Source: Actinomycetota bacterium
Lineage (GTDB): Bacteria; Actinomycetota; Thermoleophilia; UBA2241
Direction of reading: 5' to 3'
NCBI GenBank assembly: GCA_026392265.1
Contig: JAPLCL010000198.1
Span: 1-11,459, forward strand
DNA: 11,459 nucleotides
A program made the position numbers and the translations under genes. The notes below the pieces were generated by a model. It made no database searches. It saw nothing but the letters and a program-made list of their open reading frames with translations, and was not told the origin of the DNA. This document shows positions 1 to 7,543 of the stretch, piece by piece. The stretch's first letter is position 1; each line of letters begins with the position of its first letter.

Positions 1-1
1 G

Positions 2-709
<708 letters not shown>

Positions 710-728
710 GCGAGAGCTCGCGCCGCTC

Positions 729-1238
729 TCACCAGCGCTCGTACTTGACGAGCTCGTCGAGCGGGCGTCGCCCTGTCGCGGTCCTGTCCTTGTCGGGGTA
801 TCCGAGTGGCGTGAGGGCGATGGGCTCGACGTCATCCGGGAGGGCGAGCATCTCGCGCACGGCGGCGGGGTCGAAGGCGGCGATCCAGCAGGTGCCGAGT
901 CCCAGGGCGGTCGCGGCAAACACCAGGTGGTCCATGGCGATCGTCGCGTCGACCTCGTCGTAGGGCTTGTCGTCCGAGCGCCGCCAGGCTTCGCCGGGCA
1001 CGGCGATAACGGCCAGCACCAGCGGCGCCTGCAAGAACCACGCGCGCCCGTAGACTCGTGCCAGCTCCTCCTCGCGGCCCTCTGTGTGGATCACGACGAT
1101 GCGGAACGGCTGCCTGTTGGCGGCGGTGGGCGCCTGCCGCGCCGCTTCGAGCACCTGCAGCAACGCCTCGTCGCTCACCGGGTCGGGCTTGTAGCCCCGC
1201 ACGCTGTAGCGAGACCTGATCGCTTCGAACACGTCCAC
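729..1238 (-). CDS. Nitroreductase family protein (small, FMN-dependent)
   Basis: A 169-residue protein of the FMN-binding nitroreductase superfamily, about the normal length for the compact single-domain type. Family marks in order: RSRYSVR at residues 8-14 (FMN phosphate contacts), PTAANRQPF at 37-45 (flavin-side loop), GLGTCWIA at 113-120 (the conserved GxGxCW core), PLGYP at 144-148, and the closing R-R-P-L-D-E motif at 157-162. Members reduce nitro groups, quinones, enones or flavin using NAD(P)H, usually as homodimers in the cytosol. The physiological substrate cannot be read from the sequence. The start is GTG at 1238, supported by AAGGAGG at 1244-1250 in minus orientation, 5 bases upstream. 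It is divergent from the PLP enzyme at 1382 and may share regulation through the 143-base spacer. It is the smaller and more distant of two nitroreductases in the window. Confidence 0.92.
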   Translation of the reverse strand: MDVFEAIRSRYSVRGYKPDPVSDEALLQVLEAARQAPTAANRQPFRIVVIHTEGREEELARVYGRAWFLQAPLVLAVIAVPGEAWRRSDDKPYDEVDATIAMDHLVFAATALGLGTCWIAAFDPAAVREMLALPDDVEPIALTPLGYPDKDRTATGRRPLDELVKYERW

Positions 1239-1312
1239 GTCAGCCTCCTTGCCGACTCTCTGTCGCTTCCCACGTCCAGCCTACCCCACCGGCCTGCAAG
1301 GAGTACCGGTGC

Positions 1313-1318
1313 TATGCT
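1313..1318 (+). promoter_or_regulatory. Candidate extended -10 box upstream of the PLP/kinase/MFS operon
   Basis: TATGCT preceded by TG plus one base (TGC at 1310-1312) fits an extended -10 element. No convincing -35 hexamer lies 16-18 bases upstream, which extended -10 promoters tolerate. Transcription would start near 1325 and give a leader of roughly 57 bases. Assignment is by motif only. Confidence 0.4.
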
Positions 1319-1362
1319 CCCACCACGACTGGGAGTCCGGTCGGGAAGTGCATCTTCGCGAC
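1317..1362 (+). promoter_or_regulatory. Two successive hairpins in the leader of the PLP/kinase/MFS operon
   Basis: Hairpin A pairs CTCCCA (1317-1322) with TGGGAG (1330-1335) around a 7-base loop. Hairpin B pairs GTCG plus GAAG (1340-1343, 1345-1348) with CTTC plus CGAC (1354-1357, 1359-1362) around the loop TGCAT. It has one symmetrical G-G mismatch (1344/1358). Hairpin A overlaps the candidate -10 box, so it may lie partly upstream of the transcription start. Hairpin B ends 6 bases before the Shine-Dalgarno sequence AAGGAG (1369-1374). The heptamer GGAGTCC occurs both at 1332-1338 and across the Shine-Dalgarno at 1371-1377. I could not match this to a known SAM or other riboswitch. Confidence 0.4.
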
Positions 1363-1381
1363 AGACACAAGGAGTCCCTCG

Positions 1382-2563
1382 ATGGCAGATATGGACCTCA
1401 CGCCCGACACTCTCGCCGTGTGGGCCGGCGAGGAAGCCTCACGCGCCCACGGCGCCACGCAGGTACCCATCGTGTACAGCGCCGCCTACGGCTATGCGGA
1501 CGTGGAGTCGTGGCTCGACGTGGCCCTTGGGCGCGCGCCCGGCCACATCTACAGCCGCAACACCAACCCGACGGTGAGCGCCTTCGAGGAGAAGGTCCGT
1601 ATCCTGGAAGGCGCCGAGGCCGCCACCAGCTTCTCCACGGGCATGGCCGCGGTGAGCAACACCCTGTTCGCGCTGCTCGCGCCCGGCGACCGTGTGGTCT
1701 CGGCCAAAGACACCTACGGCGGCACCAATCAGCTGTTCGTCGATTTCCTGCCGCGGATCGGCGTGCGGGTGGACCTCTGCGATACCAGCGACTTTGAGCA
1801 GATCGAGGCGGCCATCGCCGAGGGCTGCCGCCTTGTCTACCTCGAGACGCCGACCAATCCGACACTCAAGGTCATGGACATCGCCCGGCTGGCGGCGGCC
1901 GCGCACGAGGTCGGGGCGCTCGTCGTCGCCGACAACACCTTTGCCACGCCGATCAACCAGAATCCGCTGGCCCTGGGCGCCGACCTGGTGCTGCACAGCG
2001 CCACCAAGTTCCTCGGCGGTCACGCCGACGCGCTCGGCGGCGTGCTGTGTGGCGCTCCGGAGCTGAGCGCCAAGGTCTACCACTACCGCGAGATCACCGG
2101 CGCGTCGCTCGACCCGATGGCCGCCTACCTGCTGGTGCGCAGCCTGAAGACGCTGGCTCTGCGCGTACGCCGGCAGAACGAGAACGCGCTGACGATCGCG
2201 CGTTGGCTGGAGGCACAGCCGGCTGTGGCAGTCGTGAACTACCCCGGCCTCGAGTCACACCTGCACCACGACGTCGCCGTCCGCCAGATGCGCGGCTTCG
2301 GCGGCATGCTCAGCTTCGGGCTCGAAGGCGGCTTCGAGGCGGTCAAGCGCGTCCTGCCGCGGCTGCGCCTCGCCCACCTCGCCGCCAATCTCGGCGCCGT
2401 CGAGACGCTCGCCGGCGTACCGGCGACCACCAGTCACGTCGAGTGCACGATGGAGGAGCGCGCGGCGATGGGCATCCCCGAAGGCTTGGTCCGCTACTCG
2501 GTGGGCATCGAGGACGCCGGCGACCTGATGCGCGATCTCGAGCAGGCGTTCGCAGTGGCCTGA
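1382..2563 (+). CDS. Cys/Met-metabolism PLP enzyme, cystathionine gamma-synthase-like
   Basis: A 393-residue cytosolic PLP enzyme of the Cys/Met metabolism family, full length for the group. Visible landmarks: YSRNTNPT (57-64, substrate and PLP phosphate contact from the neighbouring subunit), SFSTGMAA (83-90, phosphate-binding loop), DTYGGT (110-115, with the ring-stacking Tyr112), ETPTNP (155-160), VADNTFATP (182-190, Asp184 to the pyridine nitrogen), SATKFLGGH (206-214, Schiff-base Lys209) and RYSVGIE (371-377, Arg for substrate carboxylate). Gly at 114 replaces the Cys that marks methionine gamma-lyases, so a gamma-synthase, O-acyl-homoserine sulfhydrylase or related gamma/beta-lyase is more likely than a true methionine gamma-lyase. 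The precise reaction is not decidable here. ATG 1382 has AAGGAG (1369-1374) 7 bases upstream. It is the first gene of an operon with a kinase and a transporter, which is unusual for this family. Confidence 0.93.
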   Translation: MADMDLTPDTLAVWAGEEASRAHGATQVPIVYSAAYGYADVESWLDVALGRAPGHIYSRNTNPTVSAFEEKVRILEGAEAATSFSTGMAAVSNTLFALLAPGDRVVSAKDTYGGTNQLFVDFLPRIGVRVDLCDTSDFEQIEAAIAEGCRLVYLETPTNPTLKVMDIARLAAAAHEVGALVVADNTFATPINQNPLALGADLVLHSATKFLGGHADALGGVLCGAPELSAKVYHYREITGASLDPMAAYLLVRSLKTLALRVRRQNENALTIARWLEAQPAVAVVNYPGLESHLHHDVAVRQMRGFGGMLSFGLEGGFEAVKRVLPRLRLAHLAANLGAVETLAGVPATTSHVECTMEERAAMGIPEGLVRYSVGIEDAGDLMRDLEQAFAVA

Positions 2564-2568
2564 TCCGG

Positions 2569-4149
2569 ATGGCCACCAAGTACATCCTCGCCGTCGACCT
2601 CGGCACGTCCGGCGCCAAGGTCGCGCTCGTCGGCGTCGACGGGCGCGTGGCCGCCTGGGAGAGCGAGCTCGTGACGCTGCGTGTGCTGCCGGGCGGCGGC
2701 GCCGAGCAGGCGCCGGACGACTGGTGGCGGGCGCTGGTCGCCGCGACGCGGCGACTCCTCGCCCGCCACGCCGGTCCGGCGTCCGAGATCGCCGCCGTAT
2801 GCTGCAGCACCCAGGGCGAGGGCACCGTGCCGGTCGACCGCGAGGGGCGCGCCCTCATGGACTGCATCCTCTGGATGGACATGCGCGGCGCGCCGTGTCT
2901 GCGGCGGCAGTTCGGCGGGCTCGCGAACATGCAGGGCATGAGCCTGCCGCGCATCCGCCGCTGGATCCGCCTCACCGGCGGGATGCCGTCGCCCACCGGC
3001 AAGGACCCGGCGGCGCACATGCTGCTTGTGCGCGACGCCTTTCCCGAGGTCTACGAGCGCACCTACAAGTTCCTCAACGTCCTCGACTACCTGAACCTGC
3101 GCCTCACCGGCCGCTTCGTGGCGACTTTTGACTCGATCCTCACGAGTTGGGTGACGGACAACCGCGATGCCGACGACATCAGGTACGACGCCGGTCTGGT
3201 GAAGGACTGTGGCATCGACGGGGACAAGTTGCCAGAGATCGTGAAGTGCACGGAGGTGCTCGGTCCGCTGACTCCGCGGGCCGCGGAGGTTCTCGGGATG
3301 GCGCCGGGGACGCAGGTCGTCGCCGGCGCCATCGACAACACCGCTGCCGCCGTGGGCGCCGGCGCAGTGGCGGACTACGCGGCGCACCTGTACGTGGGCA
3401 CGTCGTCGTGGGTCTGCGCGCACGTGCCGTTCAAGCGGACCGACGTCTTTCGCAGCCTCGCGTCCGTGCCCTGCGCCGTCCCCGGCCGCTGGCTGCTCAC
3501 CGCCCTGCAGGCCACGGCCGGCGGCAACCTCACCTTTCTGCGCGACAACATCCTCTACCACGAGGACGAGCTGCTGGCCGAAGCCGAGCAGCCCGATGTC
3601 TTCAAGGTCTTCGACCAGATGGCGGCGCGCGTGCCGCCCGGCAGTAACGGCGTGCTCTACACGCCGTGGATCTGGGGGGAGCGCGCGCCGGTCGACGACC
3701 CCGCCTTGCGCGCCGGCCTCTACAACCTCTCGCTCGAGCATACGCGTGAGGACATCGTGCGCGCCTTTCTGGAGGGCGTGGCCCTCAACACGCGCTGGCT
3801 GATGGGGCCGGTGCAGAAGTTCCTCCGCCGGCCCGTCGAGACCATCAATCTCGTGGGCGGCGGCGGCAGCTCGGCCGCGTGGTGCCAGATCTTCGCCGAC
3901 GTCCTCGGGGTCGAGCTACGCCAGGTCAAGGACCCGATCCAGGCGAACGCCCGCGGAGCCGCCTGGATCGCCGCCGCGGGCCTCGGCGAGATCGCGCTGG
4001 CTGACGTGCCCGAGCTCGTCGAGTTCGAGCACGTCTTCGCGCCGCAGGCGGTCAACCACGCGGTGTACGATGAGCGCTACCGGACCTTCCTCGAGATCCA
4101 CAAGCGGATGCGACCTCTCTTCCGGCGCATCAACAAGGGGGCGCAGTGA
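2569..4149 (+). CDS. FGGY-family carbohydrate kinase, xylulokinase-like
   Basis: A 526-residue ASKHA-fold sugar kinase that would transfer phosphate from ATP to a ketose, polyol or related substrate. N-terminal lobe: VDLGTSGAKVAL at 9-20 (phosphate 1 loop), CSTQGEG at 79-85, and LWMDMR at 101-106 (the W-x-D-x-R sugar-contact motif). The AGAIDNTAAAVGAG segment at 252-265 holds the likely catalytic base Asp256. C-terminal lobe: YVGTSSW at 275-281 (phosphate 2), LYTPWIWGERAPV at 363-375, and NLVGGGGSS at 427-435 (adenosine-binding glycines). Xylulokinases run about 480-520 residues, so this is slightly long. The family also contains glycerol, erythritol, ribulose and autoinducer kinases, so the substrate is open. 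The start at ATG 2569 follows the PLP gene stop by 5 bases with no clear Shine-Dalgarno, which points to translational coupling. Its stop overlaps the MFS start. Confidence 0.92.
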   Translation: MATKYILAVDLGTSGAKVALVGVDGRVAAWESELVTLRVLPGGGAEQAPDDWWRALVAATRRLLARHAGPASEIAAVCCSTQGEGTVPVDREGRALMDCILWMDMRGAPCLRRQFGGLANMQGMSLPRIRRWIRLTGGMPSPTGKDPAAHMLLVRDAFPEVYERTYKFLNVLDYLNLRLTGRFVATFDSILTSWVTDNRDADDIRYDAGLVKDCGIDGDKLPEIVKCTEVLGPLTPRAAEVLGMAPGTQVVAGAIDNTAAAVGAGAVADYAAHLYVGTSSWVCAHVPFKRTDVFRSLASVPCAVPGRWLLTALQATAGGNLTFLRDNILYHEDELLAEAEQPDVFKVFDQMAARVPPGSNGVLYTPWIWGERAPVDDPALRAGLYNLSLEHTREDIVRAFLEGVALNTRWLMGPVQKFLRRPVETINLVGGGGSSAAWCQIFADVLGVELRQVKDPIQANARGAAWIAAAGLGEIALADVPELVEFEHVFAPQAVNHAVYDERYRTFLEIHKRMRPLFRRINKGAQ

Positions 4150-5378
4150 GCGAGCAGGTCGCAGCAGAGTTCCACGTGTACGGCTACCGCTGGGTCGTGC
4201 TGGCGGTGTTCATGCTGGTGAACGTCACCATCCAGATGCTCTGGATCAGCTACGCACCGATCACGAGTCTCGCCGCCGAGTACTACGGCGTCTCCGAACT
4301 GGCGATCGGCGCCTTGGCGATGTCGTTCATGATCGCTTTCATCCCGTTGTCGTTGCCGGCCGCATGGGTGATCGACACGCGTGGCTTCCTCGTCGCCGTC
4401 GGCTTCGGCGCCGTGATGATGGCTGTCTTCGGCATCGCCCGCGGCCTGGTCGGCACGAACTACACATTGGTACTGCTCAGCACCATCGGCATCGCCATCG
4501 CCCAGCCGTTCCTGCTCGACGCCTGGACCAAGGTCCCGGCGAACTGGTTCGCGCCGGACCAGAGGGCGACGGCCGTCGGTCTGGTCACGCTGGCCAGCAT
4601 GCTCGGCGTCGCGCTGGGCATGGTGCTGACGCCGATCCTCGCCGACATGATGTCGATCGCGACGCTGCAGCTTGTGTACGGTCTGCTGGCCGCAGCTACC
4701 GCGGTCGCGTTCCTCGCCTTGGCTCGGGAGCGGCCGGCGACGCCGCCATGCCCGCCGGGGATGGACGAGCGTGCCCTCATGCTCGATGGCCTCAAACATG
4801 CGCTCACCGTCAGGCCCTTCCTGATCATGCTGGGCGTCGCCTTCATCGTCATGGGCGCCTTTAACGGCGTGACCACCTGGGTCGAGCAGATCATCCACCC
4901 CCGCGGCTTCAGCCCGACCGAGGCGGGCGTGATGGGGGCCTTGATGCTGCTCGCCGGCATCGTCGGGGCGGTCGTTCTTTCGGCGCTCTCCGACCGGCGG
5001 GGAAGTCGCATCCGCTTCCTGGTCATCGCTCTCGTGGCGACGGTGCCCGGAATGCTGGGCATCGCCTTCGTGTCGTCCATCTGGTTGCTCTATGCCTTTG
5101 CTGCCGTGTTGGGCTTCTTCCTCGTCGCGGTGCTCCCGCTCGGCATGCAGTACGCCGCGGAGATCACCAATCCCACGCCGGAGGGCACGTCCAATGGGCT
5201 CATCCAGCTCTGCGGTCAGGTCTCGGTGGTCTACGTGTACTTCATGGCGGCCCTGCGCACGGCCGACGGCTCGTTCACCGTGTCGCTGGTGCTGTCGGCG
5301 GTGCTGCTCGCGGCGGGCGCGCTGGTGGTGTCGCGGCTCAAGGATGCGGCTCCCGCCGGAGAGTCGGCGGTCGTCTAG
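4146..5378 (+). CDS. MFS transporter resembling the FLVCR family
   Basis: A 410-residue integral membrane protein with about 12 hydrophobic segments in two six-helix halves, separated by a charged loop near 194-220. MFS hallmarks are D-T-R-G at 77-80 (loop 2-3) and S-D-R-R-G at 282-286 (loop 8-9). Several segments recall the eukaryotic FLVCR/MFS group as I remember it: YRWVVLAVFM at 14-23, a Trp-rich helix 1 end near 33, IPLSLPAAW at 66-74, and PEGTSNGLI at 345-353 in helix 10-11. Animal FLVCR proteins move choline or ethanolamine and were earlier linked to heme; bacterial relatives are mostly uncharacterised. The GTG start at 4146 overlaps the kinase TGA by 4 bases (GTGA), so it is probably co-translated and likely imports the substrate that the kinase and PLP enzyme process. 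The substrate is not known. Confidence 0.9.
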   Translation: MSEQVAAEFHVYGYRWVVLAVFMLVNVTIQMLWISYAPITSLAAEYYGVSELAIGALAMSFMIAFIPLSLPAAWVIDTRGFLVAVGFGAVMMAVFGIARGLVGTNYTLVLLSTIGIAIAQPFLLDAWTKVPANWFAPDQRATAVGLVTLASMLGVALGMVLTPILADMMSIATLQLVYGLLAAATAVAFLALARERPATPPCPPGMDERALMLDGLKHALTVRPFLIMLGVAFIVMGAFNGVTTWVEQIIHPRGFSPTEAGVMGALMLLAGIVGAVVLSALSDRRGSRIRFLVIALVATVPGMLGIAFVSSIWLLYAFAAVLGFFLVAVLPLGMQYAAEITNPTPEGTSNGLIQLCGQVSVVYVYFMAALRTADGSFTVSLVLSAVLLAAGALVVSRLKDAAPAGESAVV

Positions 5379-5417
5379 ACAGGGAGCGCGCCGTTCGTCT
5401 CTCGGGCGCGGCGATGG

Positions 5418-5423
5418 CATAAT
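5418..5423 (+). promoter_or_regulatory. Candidate -10 box of a leaderless promoter for the SGNH hydrolase gene
   Basis: CATAAT matches the TATAAT consensus at five of six positions and is preceded by TG at 5415-5416 plus one base, forming an extended -10. The ATG at 5432 begins 8 bases beyond the box, which is where transcription itself would start. No Shine-Dalgarno is visible before that ATG. A leaderless mRNA is therefore the simplest reading. The -35 region is poor. Confidence 0.5.
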
Positions 5424-5431
5424 CCGAAGCT

Positions 5432-6331
5432 ATGGAGAACGCACCGTACGAAGGTGATGACCGGCGTGCGCGGCGGAGTCAGCAGAAGAGGGTGCGCCGC
5501 CGCCGATCGCTGGTCATCGGCTTGGTCGTCATCGCCGCGGCTGTCGCCGTGCTCGCCGGCGTCGTCGTACTCGCCGGGCGCAGCCCGGCCAGCGGGGCGG
5601 CCGACGCGACGACTGCGTCGCAGGGCGTTGCCGCGTCCGCATCGCCGACCCCTTCCTCGACCCCTTCCTCGACCCCGTCACCCGGCCCCACCAGGCCGCC
5701 GCTCGACCAGCCCACCAAGAAGCACCCGCTGCGCGTATATTTCGGCGGCGACTCGCTCGCCGGCCTGCCCGGCGTCCTGTTCGCACAGCACGGCGCGGAG
5801 AGCGGGCTGATGAGGGTGCGCACCGACTATCAGGTCTCGTCGCGCCTCACCAACCCCGACCCGGTGGACTGGCCGGCGCATCTCCAGGCTCAGCTGGACG
5901 CCGGCCACCCCGATGTCGGCGTGTTCATGATCGGCATCAACGACCCCGGAATGCCGATGATCGCCAAGGGTAAGTTCGCGATGTACCCGAAGAAGTCGTG
6001 GCTCAAGGAGTACCAGCACCGCGCCGAGAGGCTGATGCTCTTGATGTTGCATGAGGGTGCCAAGCGCGTCTACTGGGTCGGTCTCCCGGTGATGCCCGAG
6101 AAGGGGCAGACAAGCCAGGTCAAGCGTCTCAACGACCTCTTCAAAGAGGCGGCCGCCAAGCACCCCAAGGTCGTCTACGTGGACACCTTCGACCTTCTCG
6201 CGACGAAGAAGGGTGGCTTCATCGCCGCGCTGCGCAGCGGCGACGGCGTCCACTTCACCAACAAGGGCGCCTGGCGCATCGCCGATGCCGTGTGGGCGGC
6301 GATGAAGCGGGACTGGCGCCCGACGCAGTAG
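5432..6331 (+). CDS. Membrane-anchored SGNH/GDSL-type hydrolase (DUF459-like)
   Basis: A 299-residue protein with an Arg/Lys-rich cytoplasmic tip (residues 11-25), one hydrophobic anchor at about 27-49, a Ser/Thr/Pro linker at about 68-93 and an extracytoplasmic catalytic domain from about 99. SGNH blocks are visible. Block I is FGGDSLAG with Ser108 as nucleophile. Block III is GIND at 168-171 with Asn170. Block V is SGDGVHFTNKG at 269-279 with Asp271 and His274 completing the triad. This layout fits DUF459-type SGNH proteins of bacterial envelopes. SGNH enzymes cleave or transfer acyl groups, and an O-acyl hydrolase or transferase acting on a cell-surface polymer is an inference from location and the CapA neighbour. 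Nine bases separate it from the CapA gene, so the two are probably one operon. ATG 5432 is favoured by the -10 box just upstream. Confidence 0.87.
   Translation: MENAPYEGDDRRARRSQQKRVRRRRSLVIGLVVIAAAVAVLAGVVVLAGRSPASGAADATTASQGVAASASPTPSSTPSSTPSPGPTRPPLDQPTKKHPLRVYFGGDSLAGLPGVLFAQHGAESGLMRVRTDYQVSSRLTNPDPVDWPAHLQAQLDAGHPDVGVFMIGINDPGMPMIAKGKFAMYPKKSWLKEYQHRAERLMLLMLHEGAKRVYWVGLPVMPEKGQTSQVKRLNDLFKEAAAKHPKVVYVDTFDLLATKKGGFIAALRSGDGVHFTNKGAWRIADAVWAAMKRDWRPTQ
5647..5676 (+). repeat. 12-bp tandem repeat inside the SGNH hydrolase linker
   Basis: The unit GACCCCTTCCTC occurs at 5647-5658 and 5659-5670, and its first six bases recur at 5671-5676. It is in frame (12 bp = 4 residues) and encodes repeated T-P-S-S. 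Copy-number change would lengthen or shorten the wall-spanning linker without a frameshift. Confidence 0.85.
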
Positions 6332-6340
6332 GCCGTCGGG

Positions 6341-7543
6341 ATGAGCGCGACGCGGACCGATCGAAGCGCGCGGCTGCGGCGCCGTCGGCGCGCGCGCCTC
6401 CGTGGCCTCATCGCGCTCGGCGTCATCGTCGTCGCGCTGGTCTGGGGCGGGATCGCCCTTGCCCGCGCGCTTGCGGGTGGCGGCGACGAGCCCACCGCCG
6501 GGAACGGCACGGGCCAGACGGTCACTCATCAGGCTTCAGGCGGTGCGGGCTCGACAGCCGGCACCGACGCGCCCGCGGAGACGCCGCCGGCCCGCGTCGT
6601 CTCCGGCGGCGACATCATGACCGACCGCGTCGTCAAGAGCTACATCAACGGCTACGGGGCCGACGCCGTGCTCCGCGACCTCGCGCCATCGTTCAAGAAG
6701 GGCGACGCGGCCTGGGCCAACGTCGAGTCGCCGCTGTCGAATCTGGGTAGCCCGACGCCGGGTAAGGACTACACCTTCGAGGGCCCGACGAGTATGGCTC
6801 CTGCGCTGGCGGCGGCCGGACTGAACGTCGTGACGATGGGTAACAACCATTCGGTCGACTATGGGCAGGCCGCCTTGGCGGATACGATCAAGCGGCTCCA
6901 GAAGGCCGGCGTACAGGTCGTCGGCGCCGGCCTCAGCGACGAGGACGCCTGGACGGCGGCGATCGTGAAGACCTCCGGCGGCGCGACCATCGGCTTCCTC
7001 GCCTGGAGCGACGTCCTTTGGCCCGGCTACCGGGCTACCACTGGGCCCGGGGTCGCGGAGGGCATCACGGACGTCGCGCGCATGAGGAGCTCGATCCGCG
7101 CTCTGGCCAAGGAAGTGGACTATGTGGTGGTGGGTTTCCACTGGGGCCTCGAGTACCAGCATTACCCTTGGGGCGCGCAGACTGAGGAGGCGCACGCCGC
7201 CATCGACGCCGGCGCCGATCTGGTGATCGGCCACCACCCGCACGTGCTCCAGGGCTTCGAGGCCTATCACGGCCGCTTGATCGCCTACAGCCTCGGCGAC
7301 CTCGTGTTCGACCACTACAGCATCGCCACCGGCCAGACGGTCCTCGTGGACGCCGTGCTAACCCCACGCGGGGTGACGGCCACGCTGCTACCTGTCTACG
7401 TCTCGAGCAGCGGTATCCCCAGCATCCAGCACGGCGCCGCCGGCAAGACCATCCTGGCGCTCGTCAAGCAGTATTCGGTGCCGCTCGATACCACGGTGAG
7501 CATCAACGGCGATATCGCTACGGTGCGCGCCGGGAAGAAGTGA
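6341..7543 (+). CDS. CapA/PgsA family protein, membrane-anchored metallophosphatase fold
   Basis: A 400-residue protein with an Arg-rich N-terminus (8-21), one membrane segment at about 22-44, a Gly/Ala/Thr linker to about 85 and a CapA domain. Family motifs are intact: SGGDIM at 88-93, ANVESPLS at 126-133, GNNHSVDYG at 167-175, GFHWGLEY at 265-272, GHHPHVLQG at 297-305 and YSLGDLVFD at 316-324. The Asp, Asn and His residues are those expected for a calcineurin-like metal centre. CapA/PgsA is the membrane-associated part of poly-gamma-glutamate capsule systems, but solitary CapA genes are widespread, and no capB/capC ligase genes occur here, so capsule synthesis should not be assumed. It sits 9 bases after the SGNH gene with the same tip-anchor-linker design, suggesting both work at the outer face of the membrane. 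The last 26 bases overlap the convergent RDD gene. Confidence 0.9.
   Translation: MSATRTDRSARLRRRRRARLRGLIALGVIVVALVWGGIALARALAGGGDEPTAGNGTGQTVTHQASGGAGSTAGTDAPAETPPARVVSGGDIMTDRVVKSYINGYGADAVLRDLAPSFKKGDAAWANVESPLSNLGSPTPGKDYTFEGPTSMAPALAAAGLNVVTMGNNHSVDYGQAALADTIKRLQKAGVQVVGAGLSDEDAWTAAIVKTSGGATIGFLAWSDVLWPGYRATTGPGVAEGITDVARMRSSIRALAKEVDYVVVGFHWGLEYQHYPWGAQTEEAHAAIDAGADLVIGHHPHVLQGFEAYHGRLIAYSLGDLVFDHYSIATGQTVLVDAVLTPRGVTATLLPVYVSSSGIPSIQHGAAGKTILALVKQYSVPLDTTVSINGDIATVRAGKK

Noticed and set aside
1325..1381. SAM-type riboswitch before the PLP gene.
   Set aside because: The leader is short and its two hairpins do not match SAM-I, SAM-II or SAH riboswitch layouts that I can recognise.
1382..2563. 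Methionine gamma-lyase as the name of the PLP enzyme.
   Set aside because: The Cys that typifies methionine gamma-lyases two positions after the active-site Tyr is Gly114 here, so a broader family name is safer.
2047..2568. In-frame upstream extension of the FGGY kinase to an ATG at 2047, giving a 700-residue protein.
   Set aside because: The extra residues are Arg/Pro-rich and overlap the well-supported PLP enzyme in another frame. The kinase family N-terminus begins naturally at ATG 2569.
5387..5410. Terminator after the MFS gene from CGCGCC (5387-5392) pairing with GGCGCG (5405-5410).
   Set aside because: It is only a 6-pair stem with a 12-base loop and no T-tract, and it lies just before the candidate -10 box for the next gene.
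2494..5420. Long minus-strand open frames opposite the kinase and MFS genes (2494-3741 and 4077-5420).
   Set aside because: They are His/Arg/Asp/Gly-rich antisense shadows of high-GC genes, with no family motifs, while the plus-strand frames have clear domains.
6341..7543. Full poly-gamma-glutamate capsule locus.
   Set aside because: Only a CapA-like gene is present. No capB- or capC-like ligase or transporter gene lies in the window.
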